DNA of 64,000 bases from Actinomycetes bacterium (GTDB taxonomy: Bacteria; Actinomycetota; Thermoleophilia; BMS3ABIN01). This document shows positions 9,784 to 19,969 of the stretch, one piece after another. Positions within the stretch are counted from its first letter, which is position 1. The number at the start of each line of letters is the position of its first letter. Where the stretch lies: positions 18,223-82,222 of the forward strand of contig JAJYXB010000016.1 in NCBI GenBank assembly GCA_021791195.1. The letters are read 5' to 3'. The position numbers and the translations under genes are program-made. The notes beneath the pieces were generated by a model. The model did no database searches. It was not told the origin of the DNA and saw only the letters and a program-made list of their open reading frames with translations.

Positions 9784-10831
9784 GCTCGAAAGTATCTTTG
9801 CAATAGTGACACTGCTGACGTATCTCGTCTCCGGCGGGATCTATATCTGGTACCTTGTCACCAGCAACCGGAGGGCAGCCAGGCTGGCCTCGATGCTGCT
9901 GGTGCTGGGCTTCTTCTGCCACACGATGGCCCTTGGCATGCGCTGGATCGACTCCGGTCATCCGCCGCTGTCGGATTCGTACGAGTCGCTGTCGCTGTTC
10001 AGCTGGGGGCTGGTGCTCTTCTATCTGATCAGCGAGCGTAAATATCCGATCCAGGCGGCTGGCGCCGTGGTGGTGCCTACCGCTTTCATCATCCAGAGCA
10101 TCGCCCTGGTCCTGAATGAGGGCCCGGAACCGCTGCGGCCGATCCTCAACAGTGGCTGGCTGTGGATACATGTTTCCATCGCCATGCTGTCGTACGGCTT
10201 TTTCGCTCTGGCGTTTGGAGCCGGCTTCTTCTACCTGATCCAGGAATATCTGCTGAAAAAACAGTATCAGCATGCGCTGGCGGCGTTCGTGATCATGTTC
10301 GCCGCCATCGGCCTTGCCGTCGGGCTCTGGCTGGGATTCATCTGGGCGCATCCGGCGGACGCCGTCAACCAGCAGACCGGCGAGCACTTCAACCAGTACT
10401 CTAGCGGCGATATCTACAAGATCCTGGGTTTGGCGGGCGCCGGTTTGGTGATAGCGCTGATCCTCGGGTTTGCCGCCGGCAAGGGCGCCTCGCGTCCCGG
10501 CTTCGTCAAGCGGCTGCCGTCGCTTGATGTGCTGGACGAGGTTAGCTATAGAGGCGTGGCGCTGGGATTCCCGTTGCTGACGATCGGCATCGTCACCGGC
10601 GCCATCTGGGCCGACAAGGCCTGGGGTGCGTGGTGGAGCTGGGATCCCAAGGAGACGTGGTCGCTGATCACGTGGCTGTTTTACGGTGGTTATCTGCATA
10701 CCCGGCTTACCTGGGGCTGGCGTGGCCGGCACTCGGCGATGATCTCGATCATCGGCCTGGTCGTGGTGCTGTTCACTTACATCGGAGTCAACTACCTGCT
10801 CGCGGGCTATCACTCTTACGCAAAAGTGTAG
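9776..10831 (+). CDS. ccsA: CcsA/ResC-like cytochrome c biogenesis protein (heme handling)
   Basis: Tryptophan-rich WWD signature WGAWWSWDPKETWSLITWLFYGGYLHTR. Confidence 0.88.
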   Translation: MVKLESIFAIVTLLTYLVSGGIYIWYLVTSNRRAARLASMLLVLGFFCHTMALGMRWIDSGHPPLSDSYESLSLFSWGLVLFYLISERKYPIQAAGAVVVPTAFIIQSIALVLNEGPEPLRPILNSGWLWIHVSIAMLSYGFFALAFGAGFFYLIQEYLLKKQYQHALAAFVIMFAAIGLAVGLWLGFIWAHPADAVNQQTGEHFNQYSSGDIYKILGLAGAGLVIALILGFAAGKGASRPGFVKRLPSLDVLDEVSYRGVALGFPLLTIGIVTGAIWADKAWGAWWSWDPKETWSLITWLFYGGYLHTRLTWGWRGRHSAMISIIGLVVVLFTYIGVNYLLAGYHSYAKV

Positions 10832-10840
10832 GAGGAGACT

Positions 10841-11473
10841 TTGCCGCTTTATCCCGTCAACCTGAAGGTGGACGGTCGTCACTGTACCGTTATCGGCGGC
10901 GGCCGGGTGGCGCTGCGCAAGGTGGAGAGCCTGCTCGAGTGCGGCGCCGAGGTCAAACTCGTTACTCCGTTTATCGACGAGGGGTTTGAAGCGCTGCACG
11001 GCCGTTTCGAGCATGTGGCCCGGCCGTATCGCTGGGGCGATCTCGAGGGCTCTTTCCTGGTGATCGCGGCCACCGACGACAACACTACCAACCGGGCCGT
11101 CGAGGAAGAGGCGCGCGCCCGGCATTTGCTGCTCAACGTGGTGGACAAGCCGGAGCAGTGCAATTTTTTCGTGCCGGCGACGATCCGGCGCGGAGAGCTG
11201 ATGCTTACCATGTCTACCGGTGGCGAGCTGCCGGCGCTCGCCAAACGCTTGCGCCTTCAGCTGGAGGAGGAATTTCCCCAGGAATGGTCCCAGGCGCTCG
11301 TGCTGCTGGGCAAGGCGCGCCGTCGGGTGCTGGCTCAGTTCCGGGACGAGCGGCGCAAGCAGGAGTGCCTGGGCGAGTTGGCGGGACTGGATCTGGTAGG
11401 CGTTCTTAAGGCTGGCGGCGACATCGCCGCCCAGGCGGAGATTGACAGATGCATCTCGCGGTATTTGGCGTAA
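10841..11473 (+). CDS. Precorrin-2 dehydrogenase/sirohydrochlorin ferrochelatase-like (SirC/CysG N-terminal type)
   Basis: LPLYPVNLKVDGRHCTVIGGGRVALRKVESLLECGAEVKLVTP; NFFVPATIRRGELMLTMSTGGELPALAKRLR. Confidence 0.85.
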   Translation: MPLYPVNLKVDGRHCTVIGGGRVALRKVESLLECGAEVKLVTPFIDEGFEALHGRFEHVARPYRWGDLEGSFLVIAATDDNTTNRAVEEEARARHLLLNVVDKPEQCNFFVPATIRRGELMLTMSTGGELPALAKRLRLQLEEEFPQEWSQALVLLGKARRRVLAQFRDERRKQECLGELAGLDLVGVLKAGGDIAAQAEIDRCISRYLA

Positions 11474-12777
11474 ATCATAAAACAGCCCCCGTGGAGTTGC
11501 GCGAAAAGGTTTCACTCGACGGGGATGGATGTGGCGCGCTCTCGCGCCGGCTTCTTGACGGGGCCGGCGTACTGGAGGTTGTGCCGCTTTCCACGTGCAA
11601 CCGCACTGAGGTCTACATGGTGGTGCCCCGGCCGGAGAACGGCTATGCCGCGGTGCTGGCAGCGCTGGCCGGGTATAGCGGCGTCGACGGCCAGGACCTG
11701 GAGGAATGTTCTTATTTCCACGAGGGTGAGAGCGCGGTGCGTCACCTGTACAAGGTGGCTGCCAGCCTCGACTCGATGGTGGTGGGCGAGGCCCAGATTA
11801 TGGGCCAGATCAAGGCGGCCTATCATCTCGCCCACAAGCAGGAAAGCACGAGCGTGCTCCTGAACCGGCTCTTCCGGCACGCGCTCGAAGTGGGCAAACG
11901 GGTGCGTACCGAGACCGCCATCGGCGAGAACCCGGTATCGGTCTCTTCCGTAGCGGTCGAGATGGCGCGAAGAGTCTTCGATGAACTGGAGGGCAAGACC
12001 GTGCTGCTGCTGGGCGCCGGCAAGATGGGCGAGCTGACCGCCACGCATCTGCTCTCGCATGGCATCAACAGCATTTTCGTCGGCAACCGCACCTACAGCC
12101 GCGCGGAAGAGATGGCCGCCAAATGGGGCGGCGCCGCCATTCCTTTCGACGAGCTGACCGATTATCTGCCGCTGGCCGATATCGTCATCAGCTCAACCGG
12201 CGCGCCGCATTATGTACTGCGCAAGGGCGAGGTCGAGCGGGCCATGCGCCAGCGCCATAACCGGCCGATCTTTTTCATCGACATCGCCGTCCCCCGGGAC
12301 ATCGATCCGGGAGTCAATGACGTCTATAACGCCTTTCTCTACGACATCGACGACCTGCGGGAGGCCGCGGAGGCGAACGCCGGGGCGCGCCAGAAAGAGG
12401 CCAGGAAGGCCGAGAAGATCATTGCCGAGGAGGTGGAGAGTTTCAGCCACTGGCTCGGTACGCTGGACGTGGTGCCGACGATCACGGCGCTAAGGGAGAT
12501 GGCGGAAGAGGTCAAGAAAGCCGAACTGGCCAAAGCGCTGGCCAGGTTCGACGGCCAGCTCTCGGACAGGGATCGCAACCGCATCGAGGCGATGGCGGCG
12601 GCAATCGTCAACAAGCTCCTGCACGATCCCACGGTCGAACTGAAAAAAGCATCGAACGAGCGCGGTGGATATCTTTATGTGGAGTCGATGCGTCGGCTGT
12701 TCGGGCTAAACGGCAGCAACAGGGCTTCTGGCGGGAGCCGGCCGAAACTGCGCAAATCGGAGAAAGATGAGTACTGA
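11449..12777 (+). CDS. hemA: Glutamyl-tRNA reductase
   Basis: MHLAVFGVNHKTAPVELREKV; STCNRTEVY; GEAQIMGQIK; LLLGAGKMGE. Confidence 0.93.
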   Translation: MHLAVFGVNHKTAPVELREKVSLDGDGCGALSRRLLDGAGVLEVVPLSTCNRTEVYMVVPRPENGYAAVLAALAGYSGVDGQDLEECSYFHEGESAVRHLYKVAASLDSMVVGEAQIMGQIKAAYHLAHKQESTSVLLNRLFRHALEVGKRVRTETAIGENPVSVSSVAVEMARRVFDELEGKTVLLLGAGKMGELTATHLLSHGINSIFVGNRTYSRAEEMAAKWGGAAIPFDELTDYLPLADIVISSTGAPHYVLRKGEVERAMRQRHNRPIFFIDIAVPRDIDPGVNDVYNAFLYDIDDLREAAEANAGARQKEARKAEKIIAEEVESFSHWLGTLDVVPTITALREMAEEVKKAELAKALARFDGQLSDRDRNRIEAMAAAIVNKLLHDPTVELKKASNERGGYLYVESMRRLFGLNGSNRASGGSRPKLRKSEKDEY

Positions 12778-13732
12778 AGCAACCTCCCGCCAGGTCGTGC
12801 TGGGCACGCGCGGCAGCGATCTGGCGATGTATCAGGCGCGGCTGGTAGCGTGGCTTCTGCAGACACAACATGTCGACCTGTCGGTCAAGATAAAGAAGAT
12901 CGTCACCTCGGGCGACAAGATCCTCGATTCGCCGCTCTCCAGGATCGGCGACAAGGGACTGTTCGTCAAGGAGATCGAGAAGGCGCTGCTCGATGGCGAG
13001 ATCGATCTGGCCGTCCACAGTTCTAAGGATCTGCCCACAATCCTGCCCGACGAGCTGATGATCGGCGCCTTTGGCAAGCGCGAGGATCCCCGCGATGTCT
13101 TCCTGGGAAAGGCGAAGAGTCTGCTGGAGATCCCCGCTGGCGGCAGGATCGGCACCAGCAGCCTGAGGCGGCGGTCGCAGCTGCTGGCACTCAGGCCTGA
13201 GCTGGACATCGTTGATATCAGGGGGAATGTTGATACCAGGATCGCCAAGATCGCGGAACTGGGACTCGACGGCACCATCCTGGCGGCTGCCGGCGTCAAG
13301 CGGCTGGAGCGCGAGGACCGCATCTCGTTCCATTTTTCCCTGGACGAGCTGGTGCCGGCCGTGGGCCAGGGTGTGATCGCGATCGAGATCAGGAAGGATG
13401 ATTCGTTCATCAGGCAGCTGGTCAAGCCGCAGAACGATGCCGACTCGGCCGATGCCGTGGCGGCCGAACGGGCGTTGATGCGCTGGCTGGAAGGAGGCTG
13501 CCAGGTGCCGATCGGAGCACATGCGCGGATAGCCGGCGGGCAACTGGAGCTGAAGGCGTTTCTTGGTTCTCTGGATGGCGCGAAATCAGTGCGTGACTCG
13601 ATCGCGGGCCCGCGCGGCGATGCCGAGCATCTGGGGGAAACCCTGGCGCGGCGGCTTCACGAAAACGGTGGCGCCGCGATCCTCGAGGAAGTCCGGCGCG
13701 AAGCCGGGGCTGACGGCGGCGGCTGGACCTGA
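12767..13732 (+). CDS. hemC: Porphobilinogen deaminase (hydroxymethylbilane synthase)
   Basis: VVLGTRGSDLAMYQA; KGLFVKEIE; DLAVHSSKDLPT; GTSSLRRRSQL; EGGCQVPIGAHA. Confidence 0.95.
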   Translation: MSTEATSRQVVLGTRGSDLAMYQARLVAWLLQTQHVDLSVKIKKIVTSGDKILDSPLSRIGDKGLFVKEIEKALLDGEIDLAVHSSKDLPTILPDELMIGAFGKREDPRDVFLGKAKSLLEIPAGGRIGTSSLRRRSQLLALRPELDIVDIRGNVDTRIAKIAELGLDGTILAAAGVKRLEREDRISFHFSLDELVPAVGQGVIAIEIRKDDSFIRQLVKPQNDADSADAVAAERALMRWLEGGCQVPIGAHARIAGGQLELKAFLGSLDGAKSVRDSIAGPRGDAEHLGETLARRLHENGGAAILEEVRREAGADGGGWT

Positions 13733-13769
13733 TCTTGCGCAGCGGGCGCCGGTCCGGAAAAGTTTACAA

Positions 13770-13797
13770 AAAAGGACGGTCTCAGACCGTCCTTTTG
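13770..13797 (+). terminator. Rho-independent terminator after hemC
   Basis: AAAAGGACGGTCT-c-AGACCGTCCTTTT inverted repeat. Confidence 0.7.
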
Positions 13798-13816
13798 CAT
13801 TCGTGCGCCGTTTTCC

Positions 13817-13939
13817 TTAGGGCTGTTTGGGCACTGCGACGCTGCACTGCCAGTTGACGCAATCGAAGGTGATTTCCTTCAGATTCGAGTGCTTTACAAG
13901 CAGCGGTTTACTGTATATGGCTTTGGCCCCCGTTTTCAT
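13817..13939 (-). CDS. Short peptide resembling a RiPP precursor (lasso-like leader)
   Basis: MKTGAKAIYSKPLLVKHSNLKEITFDCVNWQCSVAVPKQP (40 aa); GAGGAGGTGGGG SD just upstream of ATG; leader resembles Y-x2-P-x-L-x4-L-x2-IT. Confidence 0.55.
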   Translation of the reverse strand: MKTGAKAIYSKPLLVKHSNLKEITFDCVNWQCSVAVPKQP

Positions 13940-14246
13940 CCCCACCTCCTCGTGCCTCGTACGCGTCCCAGCAAATATTCGTAGCCTGCCCTGGCGCATT
14001 TGACCGGAGCAGGAAATGAAGCATACCATCATTTTTCAGATTTGACAATAACCTGACGCTTGCTATTAATCTGAGGGATGATCCCACCGCCGCTTCCCCG
14101 CCTTCGGAAATCCGCCGGGAATCGAGCGAGATGGCAACGCGGCCGCATTTGCGCGCGTGACCGATCTCCGGCAGGCGCCGGATTCGCCGTTGATGGCGAT
14201 GACGATGTCGCCGCCTTCGCTCCGGGATTAAGACCTTGCTGCGGCT

Positions 14247-16526
14247 TCAGTTGCCGCCCACCCCCGCCAGGAGACTGATCGCTCCCTGCTTGCTCAGCGG
14301 CTCGTTCAGATTTCCGCATTTGGGCGATTGTATGCAGGAGGGGCAACCTGTCTGGCAGGGGCAGCTCTCGATCAGCTGCCGCGCTTCGGCCACCAGCTCT
14401 TCGAACCGATGGAAGCCCGCGCGGGTGATGCCTATGCCGCCCGGATGCCCGTCATAGATAAAAATGCTGGGGCCGCCAGTCTGCCACTGGAACTCGGTTG
14501 ACAGGCCGCCGATGTCCCAGCGGTCGCACATGGCGAACAGCGGCAGGAGCGCAATCAGGCCGTGTTCGGCGCCGTGAAGTCCGCCCGGCAGGTCTTGCGG
14601 CTCCACGGCGCCGACGATCTCCTCCGGCAGTGTGAACCACAGCCCCTCGGTGCGGAAGTTCTGCGCCGGCAACTCGAGTTCGATGATCTCCAGCACCTGG
14701 TTGTCTGTCAGCTGTTTCTTCTGGAAGGCGGTCACCTGTTCGGTCACCAGCAGCCTGCCGAAGGACAGCTCCACGCCCCCGGCGCGTCTGAGCAGGGTGC
14801 GCTCCTCGATCTCGACGTCGGTCTCCTTCTTTGGCTGCGTGTAATAATCAACCAGGACCGGCTTCACCAGCGCCACCCGGCCCGCGAGGTCGAGGCGGTC
14901 GACCTGATAAGTCTCCCCCAGGTGCAGGTAGACGGCGCCCGGATGGACGAAGATAAAAGCGCGCTCGGCCTCGACCTGTCCCATGATATTGCCAGTGCCC
15001 TGCTCGACGATCGTGAACGAGTCCGCCGAAGAGGAGCGCAGCGAGACCGCTGCCGCGGGAAATTCCGGCTTTGCCCAGGTGAAGCTGTCGCCCGTCTGCC
15101 GGAGTTCGCCGGCATCGGCCAGCCGGCCGGCGGCCGCCGCCATCTCCGGGCCGAAGAAGGCGCTGTCTACGGGCGTGAGCGGGGCTTCGAACGCCGCCGC
15201 CTTCAGGTGCCCGGCGAATATCTGCTCGTTGCTGAAATCCAGGATGGCCGCTTCGACGTCCCGTTCCAGCAGCTGTTCCGGGTGCGTCATGAAGTACTGA
15301 TCCAGGGCATCGATGCCGGCGATGAAGACCGCCAGGCTCTGCTGGCCGCCGCGGCCGGCGCGTCCCCATTGCTGCAGGAGGCTGGCGACGGTGCCGGGGA
15401 AAGTCGCCGAGATGACGGCGTCGATGCCGCCGACGTCGATACCCAGCTCCAGGGCGCTGGTCGAGACCACCCCGAGCAGCTCCCCGTCAAACAGGGCCTT
15501 TTCGATCTGCCGCCGCTGGCCCGGGGTGTATCCGCCGCGGTAAGGAGCGATTGCTCCGGCCAGCTCCGGCTGTCCGTCCTCGAGTAGCCCGCGGGCGTAT
15601 TTGTAGACCAGCTCGGTGCCTTTGCGCGTGCGCGTAAAGACGATCGTGCGCGCCTTCTTCTTCAGCAGCTCGGCCAGCAGCAGCGAGCTTTCGCCAAAGG
15701 TGCTCTTGCGGATCCCCAGCGATTCATCCAGCAGTGGAGGATTCCAGAAGACGATCTGGCGCTCGCCGCTGGGGGAGCCGTCGCCGGACACCAGCTCGAA
15801 ATCCATCCCCGTCAGCGCCGATGCCAGTTCTGCTGGGTTGGCGATCGTCGCGGTCGTCAGGACGAAAACCGGACTGGCGCCGTAAAACGAGGCGACGCGC
15901 CGGAGGCGCCGGATGACATTGGCGACCCCGGAGCCGAACACGCCCCGGTACGAGTGCGCTTCGTCGATCACCACGTATTTGAGGTTGAAGAAAAAATCTT
16001 CCCAGGCGTCGCGGTGTGGCAGGATGCCGACGTGCAGCATGTCGGGGTTGGTCAGCAGGATGTTGGCCCGCTTGCGGATCTGTGGCCGGTGCGCCGCGGG
16101 GGTATCACCGTCGTAGACCGCCGGCCGCGCGAACGGCAGACGCAGCGCCTGCAACTTGCGCACCTGGTCCTGTGTGAGCGCTTTGGTGGGATAGAGGTAG
16201 AGCGCCCGTGAGCGATCGTCGCCGGCCAGCCGGTCGAGCACCGGCAGGTTGAAGCAGAGCGACTTGCCGCTGGCGCTGGCGGTGGTGACCGCCACATTCC
16301 TGCCGGCGGAAGCGAGTTCGAACGCGCGTGCCTGGTGGCTGTAGAGCCGGCTGATGCCGGCCGACGCCAGCGCCTGCCTGACGCTGCCGGCCAGCGCCGC
16401 GGGCATCTCCGCGAACCGGCCGGGCCTGGCAGCCTGATGACTGATGGCTACGATCTGGGGATATTTTTCCGGAGAGAGGCGAACCATGCCTAATCTTACC
16501 CCAGCCGGCGGCTGTAAGCGCCACAC
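14247..16526 (-). CDS. DEAD/DEAH-box helicase with C-terminal DUF1998-type Cys cluster (YprA/MrfA-like)
   Basis: TTASASGKSLCFNLPVL; VIDEAHSYRGVFG; QQWGRAGRGGQ; CPCQTGCPSCIQSPKCGNLNEPLSK. True start may be the internal MVRLSPEKYPQ. Confidence 0.88.
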   Translation of the reverse strand: MWRLQPPAGVRLGMVRLSPEKYPQIVAISHQAARPGRFAEMPAALAGSVRQALASAGISRLYSHQARAFELASAGRNVAVTTASASGKSLCFNLPVLDRLAGDDRSRALYLYPTKALTQDQVRKLQALRLPFARPAVYDGDTPAAHRPQIRKRANILLTNPDMLHVGILPHRDAWEDFFFNLKYVVIDEAHSYRGVFGSGVANVIRRLRRVASFYGASPVFVLTTATIANPAELASALTGMDFELVSGDGSPSGERQIVFWNPPLLDESLGIRKSTFGESSLLLAELLKKKARTIVFTRTRKGTELVYKYARGLLEDGQPELAGAIAPYRGGYTPGQRRQIEKALFDGELLGVVSTSALELGIDVGGIDAVISATFPGTVASLLQQWGRAGRGGQQSLAVFIAGIDALDQYFMTHPEQLLERDVEAAILDFSNEQIFAGHLKAAAFEAPLTPVDSAFFGPEMAAAAGRLADAGELRQTGDSFTWAKPEFPAAAVSLRSSSADSFTIVEQGTGNIMGQVEAERAFIFVHPGAVYLHLGETYQVDRLDLAGRVALVKPVLVDYYTQPKKETDVEIEERTLLRRAGGVELSFGRLLVTEQVTAFQKKQLTDNQVLEIIELELPAQNFRTEGLWFTLPEEIVGAVEPQDLPGGLHGAEHGLIALLPLFAMCDRWDIGGLSTEFQWQTGGPSIFIYDGHPGGIGITRAGFHRFEELVAEARQLIESCPCQTGCPSCIQSPKCGNLNEPLSKQGAISLLAGVGGN

Positions 16527-16564
16527 CGGCTTCCCGGGGAAAGGGGAGCTGAACTCCGGGGTTC

Positions 16565-19342
16565 CTAGCGCAGCGGGAGGGAGCGCGCCCCCCAGTCACG
16601 GGCGTGCGCAATCGCTTTCATCAGCTCCACCGACCACAATGCCATGCTGGCGACGGCGGTGGCCGCCAGCCACTGCCGGACTGAGAGCGGTTCGGTGCCA
16701 AAGGCTTGCCGCAGCGCCGGCACCTGCACCACGCAGATCATCATTGCCACCGATACCGCGATCGCTCCCAGGAGCCAGCGATTTTCCAGCAGGTGCGGCA
16801 GCGAGCTGTGCCTCAGCCGGCGGCTGCCGAGTGCGTTGAACAGCTGGGAGAACGCCAGCGTCACGAAGGCGATGGTTCGTGCGTGCGTGACGCTGGCGGA
16901 AGACAGGCTGATCAGTCCTCCCGGGAAATATGCGTCCAGGAGAAAAAGCGTGCCCAGCGCCGAGACGGAGCCGACGACGGCGACGAGACGCCAGACCGCG
17001 GCGTCGATCACTGGTTCGCGGCGCGGGCGGGGGGGCTTGATCATGGCCTGCGGATCAGCCGGGTTCACACCCAGCGCCAGCGCCGGCAAGCCGTCGGTCA
17101 CCAGGTTGATCCACAGGATCTGGACCGCCAGCAGGGGCAGCAGCAGTCGCTGGGCGCCGGAACCGAGCATGCCGGCGAGGATGATCCCCAGAAAAAGCGT
17201 CAGCACCTCGCCGGCATTGGAGGACAGCAGATAGGCGACTACTTTGCGGATGTTGCTGAAGATCGCCCGGCCCTCCTCCACGGCGGCGATGATGGTGGCG
17301 AAGTTATCGTCGGCCAGCACCATGTCGGCGGCTTCACGGGCGATGTCGGTCCCGCCGCGGCCCATGGCCACGCCGATGTCGGCGCGCCTGAGCGCCGGCG
17401 CGTCGTTGACGCCGTCGCCGGTTACCGCCACCGTGTGCCCGCCAGACTGCAGCGCTTCCACGATCCTGACTTTGTGTCCGGGCGAGATGCGAGCAAATAT
17501 CCTCACTTTATCAACGATCTTCTTCAACCCGGCGTCGCTGACGCCGTCGATCTGGTCGCCGGTCATGGAGACGCCCGGCAGGCCGATCTCGGTGGCGACG
17601 GCGCGGGCAGTTTCCAGGTGGTCGCCGGTGACCATGTACACGCGGATGCCGGCGCGCCGGCAGGCCTGCACCGCGGCAGCAGCCTCGGGGCGGGGCGGGT
17701 CCTGGATGCCGGCGATCCCGAGGAACACCAGCTCGCGGCCGGCGCCGTCGATGCCGTCGAAGCCGTCGCGGGGGACCGGCCGCGTGGCGACCGCCAGCGG
17801 CCGCAGGCTCCTTGCGGCCAGGGCGGACGCCGCTTTCAGATAACGCGCGCGCGCCGCCTCATCCAGCGGCGCGATGCCGCCCGCGACCGCCGCCCGGGTG
17901 CACAGGGGCAGGATTGTCTCCGGCGCTCCCTTGGCATGCAGCACTACCAGGCCGCCGCCGGCGGTGGTGGCAACGGTCATCTTCTTCGTCTCGGGCGAGA
18001 ATGGCTGCTCGGCGATGCGCCGGTTTTGTTCCGCCAGCTGCCCGCGATCGATGCCAAGCTTCAAGCCCATGATCAGCAGCGAAGCTTCGGTGGGCGATCC
18101 GGCAGGCTGCCAGCCGCCGTCCCTTTCCTCGATGGCTGCGTCTGTGGCAAGCACGGCGCTGATAGCGAGCCGGGCGGCTTCCTCGCGTGCCGCGGGCGGC
18201 CCTGAGACATCGCCCTCCGGCCGGTAACCGGCGCCGCTCAGCAGGACCTTGCCGGATGGCACCACGATCTCGCGCACGGTCATCTCCCCCACGGTGAGCG
18301 TGCCCGTCTTGTCGGAGCAGACCGCCGTGGTGGCTCCGAGAGTCTCCACCGCCGGCAGCCGGCGCACAAGGGCGTGCCGGCGCGCCATGCGCTGCGAACC
18401 GAGCGCCAGGGCGCCGGTAACCACCGCCGGGAGTCCTTCCGGGATGGCGGCAACCGCCAGCGCTACGCCGAACAGCATCATGTCCAGGATGCTGCCCCAA
18501 TCCCGGGCGCCGGATACCAGTAGCCCGGTCAGGGCCACCACGGCGGCAATCGCCAGGACCAGCAGAGCCAGCTTCCTGCCCAGCTGATCCAGGTTTTGCT
18601 TCAGCGGCGTTTCGCGCCGGGGCGCCTGATTGATGAGCTCGGCGATCTGTCCCACCTGCGTTGCCGCGCCGGTAGCGATCACTAGCGCCCGGCCCCTTCC
18701 GGCGGTCACCGCGGTGCCCGCGAATACCATGCAGCTGCGGTCCGCGACGGGCGTAGCCTCAGCGACCGGGAGAACCGACTTGGGAACCGGCGTGCTCTCA
18801 CCAGTGAGGGAGCTCTCGTCGGTTTCCAGCGCACTTGCCTCCAGCAGGCGCGCATCAGCGGCGACGCGGTCACCGGCAGCAAGCGTTACCAGATCGCCCG
18901 GAACAAGCATCTCGGCCGGCAGCCGCCGGCTGGAGCCTTGCCTGACGACGATGGCCTCAGGCCCGCTCAGCCGCTCGAGCCGGCTCAGGCTCATCTCCGC
19001 CCGGTACTCCTGGAAAAAACCGATGCCGGCATTGGCAAGCACGATCGCGGCGATCACCAGGGTGTCATAGGGGAGCGGCTCTTCAGGCCGGAAAAGCCAG
19101 GCCGCCAGGGAAATCGCCGCGGCGACCAGCAGCACGATTACCAGCAGGCTGCGGAACTGGCGCGTGAAAAGAACGAGAACGCTTTCCCGGCGGGCTTCAG
19201 GGATGCGGTTGGGGCCGAAGCTGGCGAGCCGTTTGGCCGCGCCGGCTTCGGTCAGACCGGCGGCCGCATCGGAGCCGAGCAGGGATACTATCCGGGAGGA
19301 AGGAGTACTGTGAGCGATGGCCGTGGATTTGCTGAAGTCCAT
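16565..19342 (-). CDS. Cation-transporting P-type ATPase (Ca2+-ATPase/PacL type)
   Basis: [62 protein letters not shown]. Confidence 0.93.
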   Translation of the reverse strand: MDFSKSTAIAHSTPSSRIVSLLGSDAAAGLTEAGAAKRLASFGPNRIPEARRESVLVLFTRQFRSLLVIVLLVAAAISLAAWLFRPEEPLPYDTLVIAAIVLANAGIGFFQEYRAEMSLSRLERLSGPEAIVVRQGSSRRLPAEMLVPGDLVTLAAGDRVAADARLLEASALETDESSLTGESTPVPKSVLPVAEATPVADRSCMVFAGTAVTAGRGRALVIATGAATQVGQIAELINQAPRRETPLKQNLDQLGRKLALLVLAIAAVVALTGLLVSGARDWGSILDMMLFGVALAVAAIPEGLPAVVTGALALGSQRMARRHALVRRLPAVETLGATTAVCSDKTGTLTVGEMTVREIVVPSGKVLLSGAGYRPEGDVSGPPAAREEAARLAISAVLATDAAIEERDGGWQPAGSPTEASLLIMGLKLGIDRGQLAEQNRRIAEQPFSPETKKMTVATTAGGGLVVLHAKGAPETILPLCTRAAVAGGIAPLDEAARARYLKAASALAARSLRPLAVATRPVPRDGFDGIDGAGRELVFLGIAGIQDPPRPEAAAAVQACRRAGIRVYMVTGDHLETARAVATEIGLPGVSMTGDQIDGVSDAGLKKIVDKVRIFARISPGHKVRIVEALQSGGHTVAVTGDGVNDAPALRRADIGVAMGRGGTDIAREAADMVLADDNFATIIAAVEEGRAIFSNIRKVVAYLLSSNAGEVLTLFLGIILAGMLGSGAQRLLLPLLAVQILWINLVTDGLPALALGVNPADPQAMIKPPRPRREPVIDAAVWRLVAVVGSVSALGTLFLLDAYFPGGLISLSSASVTHARTIAFVTLAFSQLFNALGSRRLRHSSLPHLLENRWLLGAIAVSVAMMICVVQVPALRQAFGTEPLSVRQWLAATAVASMALWSVELMKAIAHARDWGARSLPLR

Positions 19343-19369
19343 GACCGCAGTTATACCCAGAGCGGCGAG

Positions 19370-19753
19370 CTAGCTTGCGGCTTTCCTGCGGGGGTCGACT
19401 GTTTCCTCTGGTAGACCACCGTTCTCGTCTTTGGTCTCCTGGATCTCGTCGAGCCGGTCATTGAAAGAGCCAGCGATGTGGCCGACCTGTTCGGAGATGA
19501 AGCGGTGGACATCGATCGCGGTAGGCAATGAAGAGATTTGCACCTCGATATCCTCCAGGATCGCCTGAAGCTGATTGCAGCTTTCAGACAGACGGGTACC
19601 TCCCTCAAGCGACATGGGGGAGTCACAGTAAGGGCAGTTGATTTTTTCCTCTCTGCGAAGCGCCCCTTCATCCACCCAAATGTAAGTGAAGCAATCCGGA
19701 CAGGTTGCCCAGTAGATGACAGGACGCCGTCCTGCCTTTTGATCGGAATTCAT
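19370..19753 (-). CDS. Small zinc-ribbon-like protein of unknown function
   Basis: CPDCFTYIWVDEGALRREEKINCPYCDSPM; codon-plausible ORF next to the ATPase gene. Confidence 0.55.
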   Translation of the reverse strand: MNSDQKAGRRPVIYWATCPDCFTYIWVDEGALRREEKINCPYCDSPMSLEGGTRLSESCNQLQAILEDIEVQISSLPTAIDVHRFISEQVGHIAGSFNDRLDEIQETKDENGGLPEETVDPRRKAAS

Positions 19754-19873
19754 TTTCCCCGCACCCCTGTGAAACGATAATGCACAGCAAGTTTATCATC
19801 ACGCGGATGTGATTGGGAGAGGCGCCGCCGGAAACCGGCGTGCGCGGGAAGCATTGGAGTCTGGAAAATTTTT

Positions 19874-19969
19874 TGGCGGGAAGGCGTAGGAATCGAACCT
19901 ACCAACGACGGGGTTACCGCCGCCTACCGGTTTTGAAGACCGGGTGGGCCACCAGACCCGTGCCCTCCC
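19874..19969 (-). tRNA. selC: tRNA-Sec (anticodon TCA)
   Basis: 96-nt tRNA read on the minus strand: 8-bp acceptor GGGAGGGC/GCCTTCCC, anticodon stem-loop CCGGT-CTTCAAA-ACCGG, long variable arm, GGTTCGATTCC T-arm, encoded CCA. Confidence 0.93.

Noticed and set aside
9608-11515. 635-aa minus-strand ORF opposite resB/ccsA/sirC
   Set aside because: Antisense shadow of well-supported genes in high-GC DNA; composition (R/H/Q-rich, no domains) is typical of an artefact
13817-13939. Calling the peptide a bona fide lasso peptide
   Set aside because: No Asp/Glu acceptor at core positions 7-9 and no B/C/E enzymes nearby; kept only as RiPP-like
14247-16526. DUF1998 helicase as part of a DISARM-like defence system
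   Set aside because: Single fused YprA/MrfA-like protein; no DrmB/DrmC, methyltransferase or PLD genes beside it
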